From positions 1 to 13,168 of the forward strand of contig CANKHS010000026.1 of assembly GCA_947481755.1 (NCBI GenBank): a DNA stretch of 13,168 nucleotides. Direction: 5' to 3'. The position numbers were made by a program, and so were the translations under genes. The DNA is from Actinomycetota bacterium. GTDB lineage: Bacteria; Actinomycetota; Thermoleophilia; Gaiellales; F1-60-MAGs149. Shown in pieces: positions 6,407 through 12,393 of this stretch (the stretch's first letter is position 1; the number at the start of each line of letters is the position of its first letter). The notes below the pieces were generated by a model. That model saw nothing but the letters and a program-made list of their open reading frames with translations, was not told the origin of the DNA and searched no databases.

Positions 6407-6444
6407 ATGTTCGGAACAGTACCCCGAACACGTGTTCGTGTCAA
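6400..6444 (-). promoter_or_regulatory. SOS promoter with two LexA boxes
   Basis: On the minus strand a consensus -35 TTGACA (6444-6439) and -10 TACTGT (6421-6416) are 17 bp apart. CGAACACGTGTTCG (6425-6438) fills the spacer and CGAACATATGTTCG (6400-6413) covers the expected start site and the ATG. Both match the Gram-positive LexA consensus CGAAC-N4-GTTCG perfectly; their centres are 25 bp apart. LexA bound at either box should block RNA polymerase. The -35 lies 6 nt after the dgcN stop codon. Confidence 0.9.
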
Positions 6445-6450
6445 GTCGGT

Positions 6451-7503
6451 TTACGACAATGCGTCAACGGCAGCCAAAACGGCATCAAGCAACCGGTCCG
6501 GCCCGTTTCGCACGACGTCGTCGGCAACGAGTCCGGTCAGAGCCTCGGTCTCATCGATCGCGCGCTGGGCACCTGCAGCGTCAAGCAGTTTCGTGTTCAG
6601 GGCGATGGCAGCAACCTTGGCTGGCCGTACGGCCGCGGAGGACTGCTCGTACAGGCGCACCACGTCGGGCAGCGGCGGAATCGGTCGCGACTGGTAGTCA
6701 TCGTTGACCGTCTGTCCCGCCAGATGCTGGAGCACGAGTACGTCAGGCTGGGCTCCGTGCAGAAGCCCCTGCGTCACCCCGCTGTAACCCGGATGAAGCA
6801 GGGATCCCTGACCCTCCAGAAAGAGGAGGTCTCCGTGGGTCGCGCCTTCGTCGATCAATCGCTCGGCAGCACCCGCGATGTAGTCCGCAATGACGTGATC
6901 AACGGCAATTCCCCAGCCGGTAATCGCGATACCGGTCTGGCCGGTGGCGACAAACACACTCTTTCGACCACGCGCACGGGCTCCGTCGGCCAACTCGAGG
7001 CCGGTCGACATCTTGCCGATTGCGCAATCCGTACCCACTGTGTGTACGACGCGAATGCCGGCCGGGCGCGAAAGGTCAAACCGCGGCACGGAGAGTCCCA
7101 GCGGCGAGGTGCGAAGGTCACGGACCTCCACCCCATACTCGGCGGCGGCCGCGACTAGTTCACTATCGTCGGACAACAAGGTATGTAAACCGGCCTCGAC
7201 GTTCATCCCGAGCGTCATCGCCATCAGCAGCGTGTCGCGCCAGGCTGGTGTCAGCTTGCCGCCGGCTGGAGCAATCCCGATCAAGCACGTCGTCGCTCCA
7301 AGCGCCTGCGCCTCGACGACATCCGCAACGATCGGGACATCTCGGCGCGAGAACGGTACGACGCTGGCGCTCGTCTTGCCCGCCTGCGTGCTGTCCACCA
7401 CACAGACGACTTCGCGATCACCAAACCGCAGCACCCCATGTCCAGTCTTGGCGTCGGGCTGATCAAACAGACCCTCGGCGAGAATTGCGAGACGCTCGGT
7501 CAT
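6451..7503 (-). CDS. dgcN: DgcN-like D-glutamate N-acetyltransferase (former DUF1611)
   Basis: The 350-residue protein belongs to the former DUF1611 family. The N-terminal domain (about 1-140) contains CVVDSTQAGKT (34-44) and GIAPAGGKL (76-84). The C-terminal domain has the P-loop-like GTDCAIGKMST (157-167), VATGQTGIAI (185-194) and FLEGQGSLLHPGYSGVT (228-244), all typical. In Pseudoalteromonas a member, DgcN, acetylates D-Glu, and its partner racemises the product to N-acetyl-L-Glu. The same pairing occurs here: its ATG overlaps the dgcA stop by 4 nt (ATGA), with AGGAG upstream, indicating translational coupling. D-Glu could come from peptidoglycan turnover. The earlier alternative, an uncharacterised ATPase linked to dipeptide epimerases, cannot be excluded from sequence. 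Family certainty is high, substrate certainty moderate. Confidence 0.85.
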   Translation of the reverse strand: MTERLAILAEGLFDQPDAKTGHGVLRFGDREVVCVVDSTQAGKTSASVVPFSRRDVPIVADVVEAQALGATTCLIGIAPAGGKLTPAWRDTLLMAMTLGMNVEAGLHTLLSDDSELVAAAAEYGVEVRDLRTSPLGLSVPRFDLSRPAGIRVVHTVGTDCAIGKMSTGLELADGARARGRKSVFVATGQTGIAITGWGIAVDHVIADYIAGAAERLIDEGATHGDLLFLEGQGSLLHPGYSGVTQGLLHGAQPDVLVLQHLAGQTVNDDYQSRPIPPLPDVVRLYEQSSAAVRPAKVAAIALNTKLLDAAGAQRAIDETEALTGLVADDVVRNGPDRLLDAVLAAVDALS

Positions 7504-8510
7504 ACGGCCTTCACTCCTAGTCCTGGTGCAGACGAAACCGTCACGACACCGTCAACAAGCCCAAGGCCCTCAAACGGGCCATCGTCGATCAAAAGATGCC
7601 CATCGAGATCAATGTGATCCATCAGTGAGGCAATCTGGGCACCCTGTCCAATCCCGAGGTGGGATTCGATCATGCAGCCCAGCATCACCGAGAGGTTGTG
7701 GGCGCGGGCGGTTCGGGCGAGCGAGATCGCGCCGCGAATGCCACCGGTTTTGGAGAGCTTGATATTGACACCATCAGCCAGCGTGGCAGCGTGTGGCACG
7801 TTATGCGCCTCGATGCAGCCTTCGTCCAAGACGACTGGGAGCCGCTGCGCCAACTCGCGATACTGGTGGTAGGCGTCGTCGTTGCCGCGCGGGAATGGCT
7901 GCTCGACAAACTCCACCCCGAGCCGGAGCAGGTCCGGCGTGATCGCCTTGGCGATGTCGATATCCCAACCTTCGTTGCCGTCGATCCGAATCGGACCGGC
8001 GAAGCCAGCACGTACCGCCTCAAGTCGTTCGAGATCCGAGGCGCCTCCGACCTTGACCTTCAGCACCTGATAGCCGACGGCGCGCCGCACCTTGTCGGCA
8101 GTGCCCTCGACCGTGTCGATCCCGATCGTGAATGAGGTTGCCGGGCTCGTCGGCGCAAGACCGAGCACGCGCCACGTCGGCTGCCCAAGGCGCTTGCCGA
8201 TCCAATCGTGCAAGGCGCCATCAATCGCCATTCGCGTGCCACCCATCAGTCCCTCGGAACGCAACCGATGCATAATCACCTCGAGCGCAAAGGGGTCGTC
8301 GCCAATCAGTGGTGCCACGTCACGCTGCGCCTCAGCCAGCATCGCCTCGGTCGTTTCGCCGTGATAATCGACGGGCGCCCCCTCGCCGATGCCGATCACG
8401 CCGTCGTGCTCGATCTCGACGATCAGCACTGGTTCGTGCGTCGAGACGCCCCGGGCGATCTCGAAGGGTTCATGCAGGGTTAAGTTCTCGATGCGAGCGC
8501 GAATCTCCAT
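7500..8510 (-). CDS. dgcA: DgcA-like N-acetyl-D-glutamate racemase / dipeptide epimerase
   Basis: This 336-residue enolase-superfamily enzyme belongs to the L-Ala-D/L-Glu epimerase branch. The N-terminal capping domain is at 1-about 120. The barrel shows SFTIGID (126-132), the general bases K151 and K153 (KVKVG) and K251 and K254 (KLSK), and the Mg ligands D177 (DGNEGW), E203 (EQP) and D229 (LDEG). All catalytic residues are present. It abstracts the alpha proton and can invert the Glu stereocentre. Classical relatives act on L-Ala-D-Glu dipeptide from murein; next to a DgcN-like protein, N-acetyl-D-Glu is the better guess. I chose the ATG at 8510 because family sequence begins there (MEIRARIENL) and TACGGT lies 7 nt upstream; an open frame continues for 38 further codons without resemblance to the family. 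Confidence 0.87.
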   Translation of the reverse strand: MEIRARIENLTLHEPFEIARGVSTHEPVLIVEIEHDGVIGIGEGAPVDYHGETTEAMLAEAQRDVAPLIGDDPFALEVIMHRLRSEGLMGGTRMAIDGALHDWIGKRLGQPTWRVLGLAPTSPATSFTIGIDTVEGTADKVRRAVGYQVLKVKVGGASDLERLEAVRAGFAGPIRIDGNEGWDIDIAKAITPDLLRLGVEFVEQPFPRGNDDAYHQYRELAQRLPVVLDEGCIEAHNVPHAATLADGVNIKLSKTGGIRGAISLARTARAHNLSVMLGCMIESHLGIGQGAQIASLMDHIDLDGHLLIDDGPFEGLGLVDGVVTVSSAPGLGVKAV

Positions 8511-8517
8511 GCCCGAT

Positions 8518-8523
8518 ACCGTA
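8518..8523 (-). promoter_or_regulatory. Putative leaderless -10 of the dgcAN operon
   Basis: TACGGT on the minus strand lies 7 nt before the dgcA ATG at 8510, close to the 6-nt spacing of other genes here. It diverges from the tRNA within 56 bp (8511-8566). No convincing -35 is visible. Confidence 0.4.
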
Positions 8524-8551
8524 AGGCACAGGGACACCAGCAGGCCTCCGC

Positions 8552-8557
8552 TATCCT
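8552..8557 (+). promoter_or_regulatory. Putative -10 of the tRNA-Arg gene
   Basis: TATCCT lies 9 nt upstream of the mature tRNA 5' end, so transcription would start 2-3 nt before it. No -35 was recognised. This is weak evidence. Confidence 0.3.
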
Positions 8558-8566
8558 CCTGCGCAC

Positions 8567-8639
8567 GCCCTCGTAGCTCAGGGGATAGAGCACAGCCCTC
8601 CGAAGGCTGGGGTCGCACGTTCAAATCGTGCCGAGGGCA
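8567..8639 (+). tRNA. tRNA-Arg (anticodon CCG)
   Basis: All four arms fold. The acceptor stem is GCCCTCG with CGAGGGC, followed by discriminator A8639. The D stem is GCTC/GAGC. The anticodon stem is CAGCC/GGCTG around a 7-nt loop with anticodon CCG (8600-8602), which reads the Arg codon CGG. The variable loop is 5 nt and the T stem is GCACG/CGTGC with a TTCAAAT loop. The 3' CCA is not encoded (the next bases are TCA), so it must be added after transcription. A hairpin follows closely. Confidence 0.97.
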
Positions 8640-8643
8640 TCAC

Positions 8644-8669
8644 GGTGGTGTGGTAAGCGCCACACCACC
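8644..8669. terminator. Perfect 10-bp hairpin between tRNA-Arg and the converging gene
   Basis: GGTGGTGTGG and CCACACCACC form a perfect 10-bp stem with a 6-nt loop (TAAGCG). It starts 5 nt after the tRNA and ends 8 nt before the stop codon of the converging gene, so it can serve both transcripts. There is no U-tract. Confidence 0.75.
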
Positions 8670-8677
8670 AGCGGGCT

Positions 8678-9655
8678 TCAGTTGCCCAGCGGCAAATCCG
8701 TGGCACCGCTATCGACGGGTAGCGGCACCCCAAGAGTCGATTCGGCCAGCGGTAGCCGAGGAGCCTCGATCGCGGGCATCCCAGCGGCCGCGCTATCAGG
8801 CACCGGCTCAGAACCTGCTTGCGAGACGGTTTGATCAACGATCACCGTTGTCCGCTGAGATCGCTGTGCCTGTGCTGGACGGGCCTCAACGGTGATGGTC
8901 ACGGTCTGTTGAGGTTCTGCTGCGATCACGCGATGGGCTGCGTCACCGAGCAACACGTCCGCTGGCGGGGCCTCAATTGACTCGCCAGTCCCCGTCGTGC
9001 CGGTCGACCGCGCCGGCAGGAGCAACGCAACGAGTGCGGCAACCAGCACCAACCCAATCGCGCCCGGGACCAGCAGTCGGCGTCGCGATCGGGACGTCTG
9101 TCGCCGTCGTGCGACAGGCGCCACCGGCACCTCCACCCAGTCGGGCTCCACCGGGTCTTCGTGGTCGGGAGGCAGCAATGCCACAAGTTGCTCCGCTGCC
9201 GCGCGCGGAGACCCGTCGCCACCACGAAACGGAATGCCATCCACGATCAGTTGGCCCCGATTATTCGCAACGAGCATGGCGGAGGTGATATCGCCCACAT
9301 CAAGTCCCGCCTCGGCGAGCGCGACTCCGATCGCGTACGCCTGTCGCCGCGCATCGCCCGGCAGCAGCGGCGTCGTCGCCTCCGCTGCCGACAGAGCGGC
9401 CCAGGCCGCCCCATCGTGATCGGTGACAACCTCGAGCAGGTGTGGCAGCCGTGCCGGCACCTGCGCAGCCCGCCACGCGTCTTCCCAGGCGTCGACGGCT
9501 GCCGCGTCTCCCGGGACACCTACGAGTCGACATGCGGCTGACCCTCGGTCAGCGTCGAGATCGATTGCCTCGATCACGCCCGTGCGTCGAAGCGTGCCCG
9601 CCACGCGGTACCGCTCACCAATAACAATGCCTCGCGCGTTCAGTTCGGTATCCAT
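8678..9655 (-). CDS. Single-pass membrane protein with degenerate kinase-like domain
   Basis: No named family is certain. The 325-residue protein has a cytoplasmic domain (1-about 165), a basic linker (QTSRSRRRLL), one transmembrane segment (about 194-213) and an Ala/Pro-rich extracellular tail. Parts of the cytoplasmic domain line up by eye with Ser/Thr kinases: IGERYRVAGTL (12-22) with the first strand and glycine loop, RQAYAIGVALAEAGL (104-118) with the helix before the catalytic loop, DITSAMLVANNRGQLIVDGI (122-141) with D-x-K-P-x-N-(I/V)-L through the DFG strand, and AAAEQLVALL (152-161) with the SD-VY-LG helix. The glycine-rich loop, HRD and DFG residues are all missing, so it would be a pseudokinase, as in the MviN-FhaA system. 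It could bind nucleotide or scaffold an envelope complex. The ATG at 9655 is the first after an in-frame stop. Confidence 0.6.
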   Translation of the reverse strand: MDTELNARGIVIGERYRVAGTLRRTGVIEAIDLDADRGSAACRLVGVPGDAAAVDAWEDAWRAAQVPARLPHLLEVVTDHDGAAWAALSAAEATTPLLPGDARRQAYAIGVALAEAGLDVGDITSAMLVANNRGQLIVDGIPFRGGDGSPRAAAEQLVALLPPDHEDPVEPDWVEVPVAPVARRRQTSRSRRRLLVPGAIGLVLVAALVALLLPARSTGTTGTGESIEAPPADVLLGDAAHRVIAAEPQQTVTITVEARPAQAQRSQRTTVIVDQTVSQAGSEPVPDSAAAGMPAIEAPRLPLAESTLGVPLPVDSGATDLPLGN

Positions 9656-9682
9656 GCCCGCAGGCTGTCACGGCGCAGGCGA

Positions 9683-9695
9683 CGTGACTGTCACG
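9683..9695. promoter_or_regulatory. Operator-like palindrome before the pseudokinase-like gene
   Basis: CGTGACTGTCACG is a perfect 13-bp palindrome with a single central base, 27 bp upstream of the ATG at 9655. CTGTCACGG occurs twice (9665-9673 and 9688-9696), 23 bp apart. GTGAC/GTCAC half-sites are used by several regulator families. No promoter was identified in the 117-bp gap 9656-9772. Confidence 0.3.
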
Positions 9696-9772
9696 GATGC
9701 GCGCGGGCACACCAGCGATCGTCACAGACAACGCACGGTCCGACCAGAGCGTCCCAGCAACCCGCAACGGTT

Positions 9773-10222
9773 CTACGCGGGCTGCCACGCAATCGTCACG
9801 ATCTCATCGCCGATCTCATCCTGCCGCACCAGCATCTCTCCGGTGTCCGTCTCGTGGTCATAGCCCAACAGATGCAAGGTGCCGTGCACAAGCAGGTCGG
9901 TCAATTCGGCCGCGGGCGAAACCTCGCGCTCACGGGCCTGTTCCATCACGACCGGGAGACAGATCGCGATATCTCCCAACATCCGTGGCACACCTGCCAG
10001 CGGCTCGTCATCGTCTTCGTCGATCGGAAACGAGAGAACATCCGTGGTCGAATCCAGCTGACGATGTTCACGGTTGAGGGTCTGCATATCCGCGTCGCCC
10101 ACAATGATCACGCCGACTTCAACCTCACCCACCGATTCAGCCTCCAACACGGCATCGACGACCCGAGCAATTTCGGAATCGAGGACACCAGATCCAGCAC
10201 GGTCGTCGAGTTCGACACTCAT
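9773..10222 (-). CDS. ybeY: Endoribonuclease YbeY (rRNA maturation)
   Basis: YbeY is a zinc-dependent single-strand endoribonuclease that helps mature the 3' end of 16S rRNA and takes part in ribosome quality control. This 149-residue copy, a usual length, has the intact metal signature H-x3-H-x5-H (H113, H117, H123 in HGTLHLLGYDHE), along with VLSFPID (62-68) and GDIAIC (83-88). Its ATG overlaps the phoH stop by 4 nt (ATGA), the standard coupled phoH-ybeY arrangement. The N-terminal part is more variable. Identification is secure. Confidence 0.96.
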   Translation of the reverse strand: MSVELDDRAGSGVLDSEIARVVDAVLEAESVGEVEVGVIIVGDADMQTLNREHRQLDSTTDVLSFPIDEDDDEPLAGVPRMLGDIAICLPVVMEQAREREVSPAAELTDLLVHGTLHLLGYDHETDTGEMLVRQDEIGDEIVTIAWQPA

Positions 10223-11169
10223 GCGTCGCGCGCCTCGTCCGAGATCCGATAGGCCTCGACGATGCTCTGGACGAGCTTGTGCCGCACGACGTCGGCGCGC
10301 TCGAACTCGATAATCTCGATCCCCGGCACGCCCACCAAAACCTGACGCGCCTCGTTGAGTCCCGACATCTGGTCGCGCGGTAGGTCAATCTGGGTTGGGT
10401 CACCCGTGATGACTGCGCGGGAGCCGAAGCCAAGTCGTGTCAAGAACATCCGCATTTGCTCACGGGTGGTGTTCTGCGCCTCGTCGAGAATGATGAACGC
10501 GTCGTTGAGTGTGCGTCCGCGCATAAACGCCAACGGCGCAACCTCCACCACCCCTCGCTCCAGCATCGCCGTGACGCGCTCGCCGTCCATCATGTCGTAG
10601 AGGGCGTCGAATAGCGGTCGGAGATACGGGTCGACCTTCGCCATCAGGTCGCCGGGCAAGAAGCCGAGCCGCTCGCCGGCCTCGACTGCTGGTCGTGTCA
10701 AGACGATGCGCGAGACCTGCCGCGACTCGAGCGCCGCCACAGCCAGCGCCATCGCGAGATAGGTCTTGCCCGTGCCAGCGGGGCCACACCCGAAGGTCAT
10801 CGTCGTCGAGCGAATCGCGTCGACGTAGCGCTTCTGATTGACGGTGCGCGGCTGGATCGTGGTGTTGCGGTAGCGCCAGACGACATCGCCCAGAACCTCT
10901 TTCGCGCTGCCGTTCGCGGCCAACACTCCCGTCACGGCCTCCACGGTCTGGGTCTCCAGCGCCTGGCCTCCATCCACCACGTCACGGAGTTCACTCAGGA
11001 CGGCTTGCGCGTGCTTGATCTGATCGGCGTCACCATCGAGCATCACCTCATCGCCACGGAGATAGACCTTGCAACTCGCCGCGATGGCGACGGCGCGAAG
11101 CACCTCGTCGCTTCGCGATGACAACTCACGCGCAAAGGCGTCGGTGACAGTGAAAGAGGTTCGACTCAA
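10219..11169 (-). CDS. phoH: PhoH-like ATPase (YbeZ type)
   Basis: A 316-residue cytosolic P-loop ATPase. Walker A is GPAGTGKT (129-136) and Walker B IILDEAQN (226-233), followed by ITGDPTQIDLP; the N-terminal about 65 residues form a KH-like RNA-binding region. Family members are proposed RNA helicases working with YbeY on rRNA, and phoH lies next to ybeY here with a 4-nt overlap. The start is taken as TTG at 11169 because conserved N-terminal sequence (RTSFTVTD) begins immediately. TAGGCT lies 7 nt before it, so this may be another leaderless or nearly leaderless gene, although the gene also sits only 24 nt after yqeY and may be co-transcribed. A leaderless TTG would be unusual. Confidence 0.95.
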   Translation of the reverse strand: MSRTSFTVTDAFARELSSRSDEVLRAVAIAASCKVYLRGDEVMLDGDADQIKHAQAVLSELRDVVDGGQALETQTVEAVTGVLAANGSAKEVLGDVVWRYRNTTIQPRTVNQKRYVDAIRSTTMTFGCGPAGTGKTYLAMALAVAALESRQVSRIVLTRPAVEAGERLGFLPGDLMAKVDPYLRPLFDALYDMMDGERVTAMLERGVVEVAPLAFMRGRTLNDAFIILDEAQNTTREQMRMFLTRLGFGSRAVITGDPTQIDLPRDQMSGLNEARQVLVGVPGIEIIEFERADVVRHKLVQSIVEAYRISDEARDA

Positions 11170-11176
11170 CCCGCGT

Positions 11177-11182
11177 AGCCTA
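11177..11182 (-). promoter_or_regulatory. Possible -10 of phoH-ybeY
   Basis: TAGGCT on the minus strand lies 7 nt before the TTG start of phoH, in the 24-nt gap after yqeY. It would be an internal promoter of the cluster. Evidence is the pattern only. Confidence 0.3.
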
Positions 11183-11193
11183 GCGGCACGTGG

Positions 11194-11631
11194 TCAGGCT
11201 CCCAAGGCTTCGCGGACGGCGTTCGCCACAGCTTTACCATCGGCGCGCCCAGCGGTCTGCGGCTGCACGAGCTTCATTACGGAGCCCAAGTCCTTGACGG
11301 ACGTCGCGCCGGACTCGGCGATCGCAGCAGCAATGATTGCGTCGACCTCACTCTGCGGCATCTGGGCAGGTAGGTACTGGTCAATCATCGCGGCCTCCTG
11401 CTCCTCCTTGACGGCATCGTCTTCGCGCCCGCCTTCCCGGAAACTCTCGGCCGCCTCGACACGCTTTTTGCGCTCACGCGTCAAAACCTGGATTGCCCCA
11501 GCGTCGTCGAGCGAGCCAGCGGACTTCTCGGCATCCTTGAGTGCGGCCAGCAGCATCGAGAGCGCGCCTACCGTTTCGCTGTCGCGCGCGAGCCGCGCGG
11601 TGCGGAGATCTGCTTCTACCTGCTCGATCAT
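11194..11631 (-). CDS. YqeY/GatB-tail domain protein
   Basis: A small, mostly helical protein (145 residues) matching the YqeY family over its full length: the N-terminal half carries ALSMLLAALKDAEK (23-36) and RERKKRVEAAESF (52-64), and the C-terminal half resembles the tail domain of GatB, the tRNA-dependent amidotransferase subunit, ending in MKLVQPQTAGRADGKAVANAV. It lacks the GatB catalytic part. A role in tRNA-dependent amidation or tRNA binding is proposed for the family but not proven. The ATG has AAAGG 7 nt upstream. It follows rsmE by 24 nt and precedes phoH by 24 nt in a common actinobacterial order. Function remains uncertain although the family is clear. Confidence 0.92.
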   Translation of the reverse strand: MIEQVEADLRTARLARDSETVGALSMLLAALKDAEKSAGSLDDAGAIQVLTRERKKRVEAAESFREGGREDDAVKEEQEAAMIDQYLPAQMPQSEVDAIIAAAIAESGATSVKDLGSVMKLVQPQTAGRADGKAVANAVREALGA

Positions 11632-11655
11632 GGTGACGCCTTTCGACCCTATGGA

Positions 11656-12357
11656 CTACTCCGAGGATAGTCGGTCGATCACCAACGCAGCGAATACGAC
11701 AGCCGCCGTCTCCGTTCGCAGCACGGTGTGCCCGAATCGCACAACCGGAACGCCAGCCTGGTGAGCCGCGGTGAGCTCTGCCTCAGAGAACCCCGCCTCG
11801 GGCCCAATCAGCAGTGTGATCGGTCCGCCGACGCCGACCAGAGCGTTCGCGAGCGAGGTGGTGTTCTGCTCGTGCGAGCAGACGATCGCGCCGGGCATCA
11901 GGGCGGCCTGGAACTCAACGGGCGGAGTGATTGTCGGCACCAGCGGGAGTTTCGCCTGGGCAGCAGCCCCCTCAGCAATGCGCTGCCAGCGATCCGTTCG
12001 CGCCTCGCGCCGACGTCCTGCTGCGAGCAATGGAGCGATCTCCGCGACACCCAACTCGACCAGTTTCTCGACTGCATCGTCAGCCCGCGGGCCGCTCTGT
12101 GCGAGCAAGACGCGCAGTTGTACAAGCGGTTGTGGCGCCGATAGTTCCGTCGTCAACACAACCTCACCGCCACGCGGGTTCGTGACCTCGGCCAGAAACA
12201 CGCGCCCCTGTCCGTCAGCAATCTCCACGACCTCCCCCACTTCGAGCCGCAACACCTTATGAAGGCGCTTGGCGTCATCGGGAGCAAGCTGGACAGCGCT
12301 ACCGACAGCGAGATCGTCGGGTGCTACCGGGAGAAAGAATCGAAAAACGTGTGCCAT
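11656..12357 (-). CDS. rsmE: 16S rRNA (uracil-1498-N3)-methyltransferase RsmE
   Basis: RsmE uses S-adenosylmethionine to methylate N3 of U1498 in 16S rRNA. The 233-residue length is slightly short of many relatives but complete. Residues 1-70 form the PUA-like RNA-binding domain (KRLHKVLRLEVGEVVEIADG), and the C-terminal part is a SPOUT fold with the deep-knot cofactor signatures LIGPEAGFSEAE (183-194) and GHTVLRTETAA (209-219). VEKLVELGV (97-105) is also typical. The region that often reads EQSxR is AAAQAKLP (131-138) here, a small divergence. The ATG at 12357 has no Shine-Dalgarno but TAGCCT exactly 6 nt upstream, so an own leaderless promoter is likely despite the short gap (36 nt) after prmA. 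Confidence 0.95.
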   Translation of the reverse strand: MAHVFRFFLPVAPDDLAVGSAVQLAPDDAKRLHKVLRLEVGEVVEIADGQGRVFLAEVTNPRGGEVVLTTELSAPQPLVQLRVLLAQSGPRADDAVEKLVELGVAEIAPLLAAGRRREARTDRWQRIAEGAAAQAKLPLVPTITPPVEFQAALMPGAIVCSHEQNTTSLANALVGVGGPITLLIGPEAGFSEAELTAAHQAGVPVVRFGHTVLRTETAAVVFAALVIDRLSSE

Positions 12358-12363
12358 CGCCGT

Positions 12364-12369
12364 AGGCTA
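12364..12369 (-). promoter_or_regulatory. Putative leaderless -10 of rsmE
   Basis: TAGCCT on the minus strand is followed by exactly 6 nt and the rsmE ATG at 12357. It lies in the 36-nt gap after prmA. No -35 match is visible. Confidence 0.5.
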
Positions 12370-12393
12370 CCGCGCGTTGCTGTCCCGTTCGTC

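Noticed and set aside
6226..7158. A 310-codon plus-strand frame opposite the LysM gene and dgcN
   Set aside because: It crosses two genes and the SOS promoter without motifs; treated as a shadow.
8567..8669. tRNA-Arg as an integration site for a mobile element
   Set aside because: No integrase, no repeat of the tRNA 3' end elsewhere in the window, and ordinary genes on both sides.
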